Shown: piece after piece, positions 1-8,025 of the stretch
Position numbering within the stretch: position 1 is the stretch's first letter
How the letters are laid out: the number at the start of each line of letters is the position of its first letter
Source of the DNA: Ruminococcaceae bacterium UBA5904
GTDB taxonomy: Bacteria > Bacillota > Clostridia > Oscillospirales > Acutalibacteraceae
Direction of reading: 5' to 3'
Assembly: GCA_002431305.1 (NCBI GenBank)
Contig: DJEG01000122.1
Location: 1 to 31,367 of the forward strand
Length of the DNA: 31,367 nucleotides
Program-made: the position numbers and the translations under genes
The notes under the pieces: model-generated
Seen by the model: only the letters and a program-made list of their open reading frames with translations
Database searches by the model: none
Told to the model about the DNA's origin: nothing

Positions 1-7
1 TTTAGGT

Positions 8-898
8 GTGATCGTATTGTATTATGTTGTCATGGATTTAGAGTGGAACAACGCGTATAATAAAGCCGTGAAAGCTTTTTTCAATGAAATAATTGAAATA
101 GGAGCCGTAATGATTGACGAAAATATGGACGTTGTTGATACCTTTTCCGTTCTGATACGCTCTCAGCTTTCAAAAAAATTAAGCGGACGGGTGAAAGACC
201 TGACGCACATTACAAACGAGGATATGTACGGCGGGGTCGGATTTGACCGTGCGCTGTCTGATTTTACTAAATGGCTCGGTGACAGGGACTGCATTTTTAT
301 GTCCTGGGGCAATACGGATTTGCATGTTCTGCTTGAAAATATGATTTGCTTTTGTGATACGGATTATATCCCGTTTATACGATATTATGCGGACGCGCAG
401 AAATATTGTCAGAATCATTTAAATCTCGATACGACTCAGCAGATAGGACTTTCCGCCGCCGCGGCACTTTTCGGAATCGACGTAAGCGAGTTTTCGACCC
501 ATCGCGCACTTGATGACAGTCTTCTTACGCGGCGGTGTCTTAAAAAAGCGTATAATGAGGATGAACTGTCCTCATATGTCCGGGAGTGCGACAGAAATTT
601 TTACAAACGCCTGATGTTTAAGGCTAAGAACATAACGGATATACACGACGAACGTATAGACAGGAGCAAGATGGTCTGCCCCTGCGCACAATGCAGTAAT
701 TACATGAAGCGTATTTCCGAATGGCGCATTGTAAATCAGGCATTCAGGGCTACATTCTACTGCAAAAACTGTAAGAAAAAATCAATGCTTTCCGTTCGTT
801 ACCGTGAGCATTTCGACCATATTGACATAAAAAAAAGAGTTATAGATATGAACAGTAAGCCTGAAAAGAAAAAGGCGGAGGCCGATGATGAGAAGTAA
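8..898 (+). CDS. DEDDh-family 3'-5' exonuclease with C-terminal Cys motif
   Basis: Exonuclease of the DnaQ/ERI-1-like superfamily, expected to trim DNA or RNA 3' ends in the cytoplasm with two metal ions. The four acidic residues and the histidine are visible: D10 and E12 in MDLEWN, D104 in GNTD, and H165 with D170 in HRALDDS. After the nuclease domain (about residues 5-180), residues 224-255 carry CPCAQC and YCKNC, a zinc-ribbon-like pair that could bind nucleic acid. The GTG at 8 is the first start in the window; an ATG at 32 would begin just at the catalytic MDLEWN strand, which seems too short, and the true start could lie just upstream of the window. The stop overlaps the next gene by 14 bases, so the two are probably co-transcribed. 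The substrate is not known. Confidence 0.8.
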   Translation: MIVLYYVVMDLEWNNAYNKAVKAFFNEIIEIGAVMIDENMDVVDTFSVLIRSQLSKKLSGRVKDLTHITNEDMYGGVGFDRALSDFTKWLGDRDCIFMSWGNTDLHVLLENMICFCDTDYIPFIRYYADAQKYCQNHLNLDTTQQIGLSAAAALFGIDVSEFSTHRALDDSLLTRRCLKKAYNEDELSSYVRECDRNFYKRLMFKAKNITDIHDERIDRSKMVCPCAQCSNYMKRISEWRIVNQAFRATFYCKNCKKKSMLSVRYREHFDHIDIKKRVIDMNSKPEKKKAEADDEK

Positions 899-3626
899 AA
901 CCAAGAGAATACTGCTTATTGTTTTTATATGCATTTCTTCCGTTATCTGCGTGGGCGCAATAGCAATTGCGGGACTGTCGGTTGATTTTTTTTCGATATT
1001 TAAAAAGACGGATAACACACTTGTTTCGGAGGAAGCCGACTTTTCTTTTATGAAAAGAGACGAAGACAAAACGCTACTTGATATGAGATTTGTCCGGATT
1101 TCGCCCGACGCGGTTTGCGATATTAAAAAATCCGACGAGGAAATAAAAAACGCACTTTCCGACAGTATTGACGTTACGACGACGCTGTCTGTTAACGCAT
1201 TGATTATCGATGTAAAAAAGGACGGTAAATACGTTACATCCTCGGGACTTGACGAAATAAAATATCTGTGCGATTATGCCTCTTCAAGGGGACTTTATGT
1301 CTATATCGGCGCGGATATTTCCGACGTTTTAAAAGGTGAAAAGTTTAAAATCGAGGACGGTTATGTATCACCGTTTAAGAATTATGGCATAAAAGGCATT
1401 GTTCTAACCGGAGTATCTGAATATAAATCGAAACACGTTACGGATGAGAAAAAGAGCGAGGCATTTGATTCCGCACTGATTTCATTTACCCGATTTTTAA
1501 ATGACAGTTTAGAATTGGATTCCGGCATAATGTTTGACGCGGAAACGGATAATTCAACAGCTGATAAATGGATAAGCTCAAACTGCGCCGATATGTATTT
1601 TCCCGACATAACATCTGCGATGTCTTCGTCGGTTTCTGCGGGCAGTCTTATTTCGTCTTATGCGTCGCTTGCAAAAGAGTATGACGCGAGAATCTACTGC
1701 GTTCTTCATAACGAAAAAACAGCGGCGGGCGGAGACTGGACGGAGGATGATGAGATCTATTCACAGATTCGCTGTGTTTATAATAACGGTACACTCTCGG
1801 GAATCGTTTATAATGATATAAACGCTTTGGCTGAAAATAAAAAGAACAGCACCGTCAGCGCGTATTCGTATTTTAAGGGCTATAACGATATCGATATTAC
1901 GGCTCTTAATATAACAAAGCTTCAGCTTTCCGAGGACAAAACCGCGCTCGAATTCGAGGGCGTTACGAGCAAAAAAGAAAACGCACTTTATATAAGAAAT
2001 TCTGCGGACAGGACATGGTATGTGTTTACTGCCGATAACGACGGTAAATTCAAAGCGGAAATTCCTCTGTCCGCCGGCAGAAATATGATTACAGTTCGGC
2101 ATATGAACGCGGGATATACGTATATTTTTGATAAGTGTGAGGATATTATCAAGGATGCAAAAGTTACGTTATCCGAAGATAAAAAGAGTGTTACACTAAG
2201 CTGTAACGCTTATGACGGAAGCACTGTTTTTGCATTTATAAACGGCGAATACGTCATGCTGACGGCGTCATCGTCTGCGGGAGAAGATAACAGAAGCGAA
2301 TACACTGCGGAGTACTCACTCGGATTTAAGGGCGAAGCCGACGAATCCGACGTTTCGTTCTGCGGATATTTAAACGGAATGTCGGATGAGATTATAAACG
2401 GAAGATCTCAGGTGAACGAGTATTCCGACAACGGACTCGGCAGACGCGATATGTGCGTTATACTGCCCGACAGAGCCGAGACTACGCCTGTGTCGGAAAA
2501 CGACGACCTTTCCGTTCCCGAGACTACGCCGCAGTTAAAAGGTACGTACGGATATATTCAGTCGACAAAACTTTATGAGAATACATTTATGTACTGCCTT
2601 ACATCGGGCATAAAATTTAAAGCGGAAAACGCCGTGTATATAATAAACGGATTTGTTATGCCTGAAAATACGGTTTCGCTTACATCCGCGTCTCTTGACG
2701 GCAATACAACTTTTATAACATTTTCACAGAATTACAGAACGAGCGTTATTGTGTCTTTAGCTCCTCAGACATATAAAGAGGGCTATCTGGGACGTAAATA
2801 CAATGTAGACTCGTGCGAGGCGGAGTATGTCGATATTAAATTCTATGACGCTCCGACATGCTCGGGAACATTCGATTTTTCATCGGATCCTCTGTTTACC
2901 TCGTGCGAATGGCTGTCTGACAGTAACGGTGCGGTAATATTACGGCTTCATTTAAGAAAAAAAGGCGGATTTTACGGCTATTCGATGACTGCGGACTCTG
3001 ATACGGGAACAAAATTCATATTTAAACACAACGTCAAAGATATTTCCTCATTAACAGTAATGATAGATCCCGGTCACGGAGGATTCGGCGATACAGGCAC
3101 CTATGCGTTTAATCATAGCGTTTACGAGGAAAAAATAACGTATTCCATAGCGGAAAAAGTAAAGAGTATACTTGAATCAAACGGTATAAAAACCGTCCTT
3201 ACGAGAAAATCAGGTTCCGGATTTACCTTGATCGACAGGGTTAATACGGCGCGCAGTGTCTCGCCGGACGTATTTGTTTCGATTCACTGCGACGGCTCGT
3301 CGGACGCGTCGGCATACGGTACGCACACGTTTTATTACAGAAGTTACTCGAAACTGCTTGCCGATACGATACACACACAACTTGTCTCTATGTACAGAAA
3401 TTATTATTATACCGACAAGACAAAGAGTGAGTATAACGGTCTCGATCTCGGCACCAGGTTTTTCCCGTACGCCGTTACGAGAATAGAGGAGTGCCCGTCG
3501 GTTCTCGTGGAGTGCGGATATCTTACGAATGAGGGCAACATGAAAATTCTGGCTGACGAAACGGGACAGACGTTATATGCGACGGCGATAGCGCAGGGAA
3601 TAGTCAACTATTTCTCGCAAAGATAA
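885..3626 (+). CDS. Membrane-anchored N-acetylmuramoyl-L-alanine amidase (Amidase_3), multidomain
   Basis: Zn-dependent cell-wall amidase that cuts the bond between MurNAc and L-Ala. The N-terminus has basic residues then a hydrophobic segment (about 9-31), a membrane anchor or uncleaved signal. Residues about 90-340 look like a TIM-barrel glycoside-hydrolase-like domain (LIIDVKKDGKYV, then KGIVLTGV); about 340-700 is beta-rich and unrecognised, with a Thr/Pro linker near 530-545. The catalytic domain is about 723-913: H731 (DPGHGG), E749 (YEEK) and H801 (SIHCDG) are the zinc ligands, and E876 (VECGYLTN) is the catalytic glutamate. All key residues are present. AAGGCGGAG just upstream supports the ATG at 885. 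At 913 residues it is much longer than a bare amidase (about 200), so the front part probably positions it on the wall. Confidence 0.88.
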   Translation: MMRSKTKRILLIVFICISSVICVGAIAIAGLSVDFFSIFKKTDNTLVSEEADFSFMKRDEDKTLLDMRFVRISPDAVCDIKKSDEEIKNALSDSIDVTTTLSVNALIIDVKKDGKYVTSSGLDEIKYLCDYASSRGLYVYIGADISDVLKGEKFKIEDGYVSPFKNYGIKGIVLTGVSEYKSKHVTDEKKSEAFDSALISFTRFLNDSLELDSGIMFDAETDNSTADKWISSNCADMYFPDITSAMSSSVSAGSLISSYASLAKEYDARIYCVLHNEKTAAGGDWTEDDEIYSQIRCVYNNGTLSGIVYNDINALAENKKNSTVSAYSYFKGYNDIDITALNITKLQLSEDKTALEFEGVTSKKENALYIRNSADRTWYVFTADNDGKFKAEIPLSAGRNMITVRHMNAGYTYIFDKCEDIIKDAKVTLSEDKKSVTLSCNAYDGSTVFAFINGEYVMLTASSSAGEDNRSEYTAEYSLGFKGEADESDVSFCGYLNGMSDEIINGRSQVNEYSDNGLGRRDMCVILPDRAETTPVSENDDLSVPETTPQLKGTYGYIQSTKLYENTFMYCLTSGIKFKAENAVYIINGFVMPENTVSLTSASLDGNTTFITFSQNYRTSVIVSLAPQTYKEGYLGRKYNVDSCEAEYVDIKFYDAPTCSGTFDFSSDPLFTSCEWLSDSNGAVILRLHLRKKGGFYGYSMTADSDTGTKFIFKHNVKDISSLTVMIDPGHGGFGDTGTYAFNHSVYEEKITYSIAEKVKSILESNGIKTVLTRKSGSGFTLIDRVNTARSVSPDVFVSIHCDGSSDASAYGTHTFYYRSYSKLLADTIHTQLVSMYRNYYYTDKTKSEYNGLDLGTRFFPYAVTRIEECPSVLVECGYLTNEGNMKILADETGQTLYATAIAQGIVNYFSQR

Positions 3627-3631
3627 ATATA

Positions 3632-3682
3632 GAAAAAACGGGGCTTCGGTGAGGATAATCATCGAAGTCCCGTATAATTTTT
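3632..3682. terminator. Bidirectional rho-independent terminator
   Basis: A 15-base stem (3638-3652 with 3659-3673; some G-U pairs) around a short loop. It is followed by a T run at 3678-3682 on the plus strand and preceded by an A run at 3632-3637 that serves as the T run for the minus strand. It lies between the convergent amidase and pseudouridine synthase genes and can stop both. Confidence 0.85.
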
Positions 3683-3697
3683 GTTGCCGAAATTTTT

Positions 3698-4663
3698 TTA
3701 TAATTCTCCGTTTAAAAACGCCGTTTTAAACCACACGTCGTCGACGGTAAATGATTTTCCGTCAAGATAGGAGAGTATTCCCGAATCGGTTATAAAATCA
3801 AAATCAAGTCTGTACGAATATAAAAACTGTTTTTTATAACCTCCGTATTTCTTGTTTACGGCATTCGTTCCGTACTTGCCGTCGCCGAGAAGCGGGTGTC
3901 CTATAGATGCCATGTGAGCGCGAATCTGATGCGTTCTGCCGGTGAAAAGCTCAATTTCAAGAAGGCTTAATCCGTTTGACTCTGCGAGAACTTTATATCC
4001 CGTTTTTGCGGTTTTTGCCCCCTCAATGGGATGATCATAGACGAAAACACGGTTTTTCTGCTCGTTTTTTAACATATAGCTTTCGAGTATACCCGATTTT
4101 TTCTTTAAATATCCGACGACAACGCAGAGGTACATTTTTTTTAATTCTCTGTTTTTGATTTTTTCATTGAGAATCTTTAATGTCTGCGCGTTTTTTGCCG
4201 CTATGACGATACCTCCCGTATTTCTGTCTATCCTGTTTGCAAGTGCGGGTGCGAACGAATTCTCTTTTTCGGGGTCATATTCGCCTTTTTCATAGAGATA
4301 GCGCTGAACACGCGTTATCAGCGTATCGACATATTCGCCGTTGTCGGGATGGGAGAGTACGCCTGCTTTCTTGTCGAGGAGCATGATATTTTCGTCTTCA
4401 TATACGATATTAAGCTGTTTGGGAGCCTTATTAAAAGAGTATGTATATTCTCTTTTTTCAAAAAACTCGTCGTTTATATACATGTCTACAATGTCGTTTT
4501 CTTTAAGACGCGCCGATATCTCGCTTTTCTTCCCGTTCAGCTTAATCCGCTTGAGACGAATATACTTATATAAAAGATTTTTCGGCAGAAGCGGCGCCGT
4601 TTTTGTTATAAACGAATCAAGACGTTTGCCCGCGTCATTTTTTGTTACGGTAAATGACCTCAT
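3698..4663 (-). CDS. RluA-family RNA pseudouridine synthase
   Basis: Converts specific uridines in rRNA (or tRNA) to pseudouridine. Residues 1-65 form an S4-like RNA-binding domain (DAGKRLDSFI, RIKLNGKK). The catalytic domain follows from about 85, with YEDENIMLLDKKAG, the signature RIDRNTGG containing the catalytic D146, and the C-terminal GRTHQIRAHMASIGHPLLGD motif. Its 321 residues fit RluC/RluD-type enzymes; the target site cannot be told from sequence alone. The gene begins 5 bases after the LCP gene stops, so the two form an operon. The pairing of an RNA modifier with a wall gene has no obvious functional logic. Confidence 0.9.
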   Translation of the reverse strand: MRSFTVTKNDAGKRLDSFITKTAPLLPKNLLYKYIRLKRIKLNGKKSEISARLKENDIVDMYINDEFFEKREYTYSFNKAPKQLNIVYEDENIMLLDKKAGVLSHPDNGEYVDTLITRVQRYLYEKGEYDPEKENSFAPALANRIDRNTGGIVIAAKNAQTLKILNEKIKNRELKKMYLCVVVGYLKKKSGILESYMLKNEQKNRVFVYDHPIEGAKTAKTGYKVLAESNGLSLLEIELFTGRTHQIRAHMASIGHPLLGDGKYGTNAVNKKYGGYKKQFLYSYRLDFDFITDSGILSYLDGKSFTVDDVWFKTAFLNGEL

Positions 4664-4668
4664 AGATT

Positions 4669-5913
4669 TTAATTATCTCCATATATGAATTCTTTTAGAA
4701 GCTCCGTATTTTTGTCTATGTCGACCTCGAGAACCATCTGTCCCTTTATCGTCGCGTCGTTCCATGTTCCGTCTGCCGGAATGGACATCTGCTCGATATC
4801 ATATGAAAGATAGCTTATAATGCTGTTTCTGTTCTTTATGTCGACAATCATTTTTTTAAGGTCGGATTTTGTAAAACCGGTCTGAACCTTCTGAAGTACG
4901 TTAAGTCCCAACTCATAAAGTTCTTTAACGTTTTTTGTTTTAAGTTTGTCGAAAAGGAGAGTTACAACCTCTCTCTGACGGCTTGTTCGCTGAAAATCGG
5001 AGTCGCATTTTCTGATTCTTGCGTACCATAACGTCTGTTCTCCGTCAAGATGCACTTTTTCTCCGGGCTCAACTATGCAGTCGAACTTTGCCATTGCGTC
5101 GGCTTCCGCTTTTGAAACATCGACGTCTATACCGCCCAATTCGTTAACAATTTCGACGAAGATATCGAAATTAACCATAACGTAGTTATCTATATCGACT
5201 TTGAAATTAGTCTCGATTGTATCAATGACGAGCTGAGCGCCTCCGTGCGAGCACGAAGCGTTGAGTTTTGCGGTTTTATAGTCGGGTATATCAACCCACA
5301 TATCCCTGAGAAAAGAGGTAAGCTTTATTTTTTTATGTTTTGAATCAAGACTTACAAGCATCATTGAGTCTGAACGTGATTCTCCCGTTCCCTCATCTTC
5401 GTCGAGTCCTATTATAAGAATATTGAGAACATCGTCCGAATGGCTGAGTTCGGATTTTGAAATGTATTTGTTTTCGTCTGAATACGCCGTATAATTTATC
5501 GAATCAAGAATATGATTTATATGATAGGACAGATAACCTCCCGCACCTATCAGGCATGCGAGAAATACGCACAAAACAGAGAGAACCGTTCTTTTTATTT
5601 TGCTTCTGCGCCGTCTTTTCTTTTTTAACTGTGCGTCCGACGGACGGGTGCGTTTCTGCGGATAAGGTTCTCTGTAGTACGGACTCTGAGTCGGGGACGT
5701 TACCTTTTTCGGCGTTTCTCGGTTCGTAACGGGGATGTAATCGTGTATAAAATCATAATCCGAATCGTCGTCCTTAACGAATTTCCCGTTGTCGGGCGTT
5801 GTGTAGTCGTTGACGGAATCAGAGTCGTTTAATTCGTAATCGTTTTCGTCACTGCCGTAATCAATATTGTCATTTGAAAACGGATTGAAGTTATCGTCGT
5901 TTGAGTATTTCAT
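4669..5913 (-). CDS. LytR-CpsA-Psr (LCP) family cell-wall glycopolymer ligase
   Basis: LCP enzymes transfer undecaprenyl-linked glycopolymers (teichoic acids, capsule) onto peptidoglycan outside the membrane. The first 90 residues are a highly acidic, Asp/Asn-rich cytoplasmic region, followed by a strongly basic stretch (KKKRRRRSKIKR) and one membrane helix (about 109-129). The LCP domain spans about 160-370: LNILIIGLDEDEG, the conserved SRSDSMMLVSLD, SFLRDMWVDIP, then the DNYVMVNFDIFVEIVNELGGIDVDV segment (described here as two blocks, DNYVMVNF and VNELGGIDVDV). The Asp/Arg residues expected to bind the pyrophosphate-lipid are present. The long acidic N-tail before the helix is unusual. It leads the operon with the pseudouridine synthase and has its own promoter upstream. 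Confidence 0.9.
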   Translation of the reverse strand: MKYSNDDNFNPFSNDNIDYGSDENDYELNDSDSVNDYTTPDNGKFVKDDDSDYDFIHDYIPVTNRETPKKVTSPTQSPYYREPYPQKRTRPSDAQLKKKRRRRSKIKRTVLSVLCVFLACLIGAGGYLSYHINHILDSINYTAYSDENKYISKSELSHSDDVLNILIIGLDEDEGTGESRSDSMMLVSLDSKHKKIKLTSFLRDMWVDIPDYKTAKLNASCSHGGAQLVIDTIETNFKVDIDNYVMVNFDIFVEIVNELGGIDVDVSKAEADAMAKFDCIVEPGEKVHLDGEQTLWYARIRKCDSDFQRTSRQREVVTLLFDKLKTKNVKELYELGLNVLQKVQTGFTKSDLKKMIVDIKNRNSIISYLSYDIEQMSIPADGTWNDATIKGQMVLEVDIDKNTELLKEFIYGDN

Positions 5914-5960
5914 AATTAAAAATCACCGATTAAAAATGATTGCGTAAAAATGCAATATAC

Positions 5961-5989
5961 AGTATAGCGCAAATGTCCGGTTAAAACAA
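5961..5989 (-). promoter_or_regulatory. Sigma-A-type promoter for the LCP gene
   Basis: On the minus strand TTGTTT (5984-5989) and TATACT (5961-5966) are separated by 17 bases, about 50 bases before the LCP start codon. The -10 is good; the -35 matches only TTG. Confidence 0.55.
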
Positions 5990-6038
5990 TAATTTCAAAA
6001 AAATTTAAGAAAAACTTATAAATATCTTCGAATTACGG

Positions 6039-6067
6039 TTGTATTTTTCGAAAACAGATGGTATAAT
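6039..6067 (+). promoter_or_regulatory. Sigma-A-type promoter for the GH35 gene
   Basis: TTGTAT (6039-6044), 17 bases, then a perfect TATAAT (6062-6067), with A/T-rich DNA upstream that could act as an UP element. The predicted start is about 45 bases before the ribosome binding site. Confidence 0.6.
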
Positions 6068-6124
6068 AATCAATGATTATGGTATGTAGGTTTTGACTTC
6101 ATTTCAAACAGGAGAGTAATGCAA

Positions 6125-7897
6125 ATGGATAATGTAAAAACATTCTCTATCTCTAAGGAAGATTTTTTGCTTGACGGAGAACCGTTCAGAATTTTGTCCG
6201 GTTCCCTCCATTATTTCAGAATACCCAGAGCATACTGGAAGGACAGACTCCTTAAGATGAAAGCCTGCGGTTTCAACACGGTTGATATACCCGTTGCGTG
6301 GAACTGCCATCAGCCCGATGAGGAGACTTTCGATTTTTCGGAGCAGAACGACCTTGAGGCTTTTATTGAGCTTACTGCCGAGCTCGGTTTTTACGCTATC
6401 GTAAGACCGGGTCCGTACATGGGTCTTGACTGGGAGTTCGGCGGATTCCCTTGGTGGTTCTTAAAGTATGACGACCTTGATGTCCGCTGTATGAATGAGC
6501 GTTATATCGGATTTGTCGACAGGTATTTCGACGAGCTAATCCCGAGACTTGCCTCGCATCAGATTACGCGCGGCGGAAACGTTATTCTCGTTCAGGTTGA
6601 GAATGAATACGGCAGTTACGGCGACGATAAGGAATATATGAAGTATATAGCCGACGGAATTAAAAACAGAGGTATCGAAGTTCCGCTGTTCACAGCCGAC
6701 GGTACGGATGATCATATGCTTTTAAACGGCGGAGTCGACGGTATTTACAAGGCTGTTAAGTTCGGTGCCAACGGTGAGAGACATTTTGAGGCTCTTAAAT
6801 ATTTCCAGCCCGAGGGACCACTGTTCTGCTCGGAGTTTTGGAACGGCTGGTACGATGAGTGGGAGTATAAGCATTATCAGCGTGCACCCAAGGACGCAGC
6901 CGTTGCAATGAGCCGTACGCTCAAGTGCGGTGCAAGTATGAATACATATATGTTCTGCGGCGGAACCAATTTCGGTCTTATGAACGGCGCTAACTGTGAT
7001 TATGAATATAAGAGTGTAACATCCAGTTATGATAACGACGCTCTTCTTACCGAGAGCGGAGCATATACCAGGAAGTATAAACTTATGAAAGAGCTTCTTT
7101 CCAAGTATACTGCTATTCCCGCAGAAATAGAAATGGAGCCTGAGGTTCAGAAAGTCAGATACGGCAAGGTTCAGTTTACTCACTTTGCAAACCTGTTTGA
7201 CAATCTCGATGTTCTCTCGACGCCCGTCAGAAGCAAGAATCCCATGTCTATGGAGAAATACGGTCAGGGATACGGTCTCATTCTTTACAGAAAAATGATC
7301 AACGGACCGCGCGACTATATGCCTCTTGTTATAAATGAAGTTCATGACAGAGCCAAGATTTATGTTTACAATAAATTCTATGCCGACCAGAACAGAAACG
7401 ATGAGCCCTCTGTTGTTGAGGTTCGTGTTCCGGAAGAGGGTCTAGATCTTTCTATACTCGTTGAGAATATGGGACGCGTCAGCTTCGGTCATAAGCTCCG
7501 CGACCCCAAGGGCATTACGGAAAATGTCAGACTCGGACAGACGTTCGTATATAACTGGGACGTTTATCCGCTTCCTCTTGACGATATTTCCGAGGTTAAC
7601 TACACTCCCGCTGAGACGTTTGAATATAAAGAACAGCCTCAGTTCCTTAAGGCTCAGTTTATTATTGAGGAAGATCCGTGCGATACGTTTATTAAACTTC
7701 CCGAGCTTAATAAGGGATTCATATTTATAAACGGCAAGCCTCTGAGCAGATACTGGGAGAAGGGTCCTCAGAGATCCGCATATCTTCCCGCATGCTGGCT
7801 TCAGAAGGGCATTAACGAAATCGCAGTTCTCGAGCTTGACGGATATAAGACAAAAAAGCCTTATATACTTCTTGATAAAGAACCCGATCTTGGCTGA
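6125..7897 (+). CDS. Glycoside hydrolase family 35 beta-galactosidase
   Basis: Retaining beta-galactosidase of GH35. The N-terminal barrel starts with the family signature LDGEPFRILSGSLHYFRIP and GPYMGLDWEFGGFPWW. With the start used here, the acid/base is E161 in VENEYG and the nucleophile is E237 in CSEFWNGW. The C-terminal part (from about 380) is beta-rich, as in the family, with FINGKPLSRYWEKGPQ near the end. There is no signal peptide, so it acts in the cytoplasm on imported galactosides. AGGAGAG at 6110-6116 is only 2 bases from the ATG at 6119 but 8 bases from the in-frame ATG at 6125, so I prefer 6125. It is monocistronic and faces a GPH symporter gene. The preferred linkage (beta-1,3 or beta-1,4) is not visible. 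Confidence 0.93.
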   Translation: MDNVKTFSISKEDFLLDGEPFRILSGSLHYFRIPRAYWKDRLLKMKACGFNTVDIPVAWNCHQPDEETFDFSEQNDLEAFIELTAELGFYAIVRPGPYMGLDWEFGGFPWWFLKYDDLDVRCMNERYIGFVDRYFDELIPRLASHQITRGGNVILVQVENEYGSYGDDKEYMKYIADGIKNRGIEVPLFTADGTDDHMLLNGGVDGIYKAVKFGANGERHFEALKYFQPEGPLFCSEFWNGWYDEWEYKHYQRAPKDAAVAMSRTLKCGASMNTYMFCGGTNFGLMNGANCDYEYKSVTSSYDNDALLTESGAYTRKYKLMKELLSKYTAIPAEIEMEPEVQKVRYGKVQFTHFANLFDNLDVLSTPVRSKNPMSMEKYGQGYGLILYRKMINGPRDYMPLVINEVHDRAKIYVYNKFYADQNRNDEPSVVEVRVPEEGLDLSILVENMGRVSFGHKLRDPKGITENVRLGQTFVYNWDVYPLPLDDISEVNYTPAETFEYKEQPQFLKAQFIIEEDPCDTFIKLPELNKGFIFINGKPLSRYWEKGPQRSAYLPACWLQKGINEIAVLELDGYKTKKPYILLDKEPDLG

Positions 7898-7918
7898 TTT
7901 ACCGAAAAGTAAATAGAT

Positions 7919-7950
7919 TCGGACGGTGAAAATCACTGTCCGATTTTTTT
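7919..7950 (+). terminator. Rho-independent terminator of the GH35 gene
   Basis: An 11-base stem (7919-7929 with 7933-7943, one G-U pair), an AAA loop, and seven T residues at 7944-7950. Confidence 0.9.
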
Positions 7951-7965
7951 GCAGTCAGGAATGCA

Positions 7966-8001
7966 ATAAAAATAGGGACTTCGTTTAATTTGAACGAAGT
8001 C
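7966..8001 (-). terminator. Terminator of the symporter gene
   Basis: A 9-base perfect stem (7977-7985 with 7993-8001), followed on the minus strand by a T-rich run (complement of 7966-7973). It sits directly after the GH35 terminator, so each convergent gene has its own. Confidence 0.75.
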
Positions 8002-8025
8002 GTTATTGTAATATTTCGATTTTGT

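Noticed and set aside
6722..7345. 207-codon open frame on the minus strand inside the GH35 gene
   Set aside because: It is fully antisense to a well-supported enzyme, has no family pattern and no good ribosome site; it follows from the codon use of the real gene.
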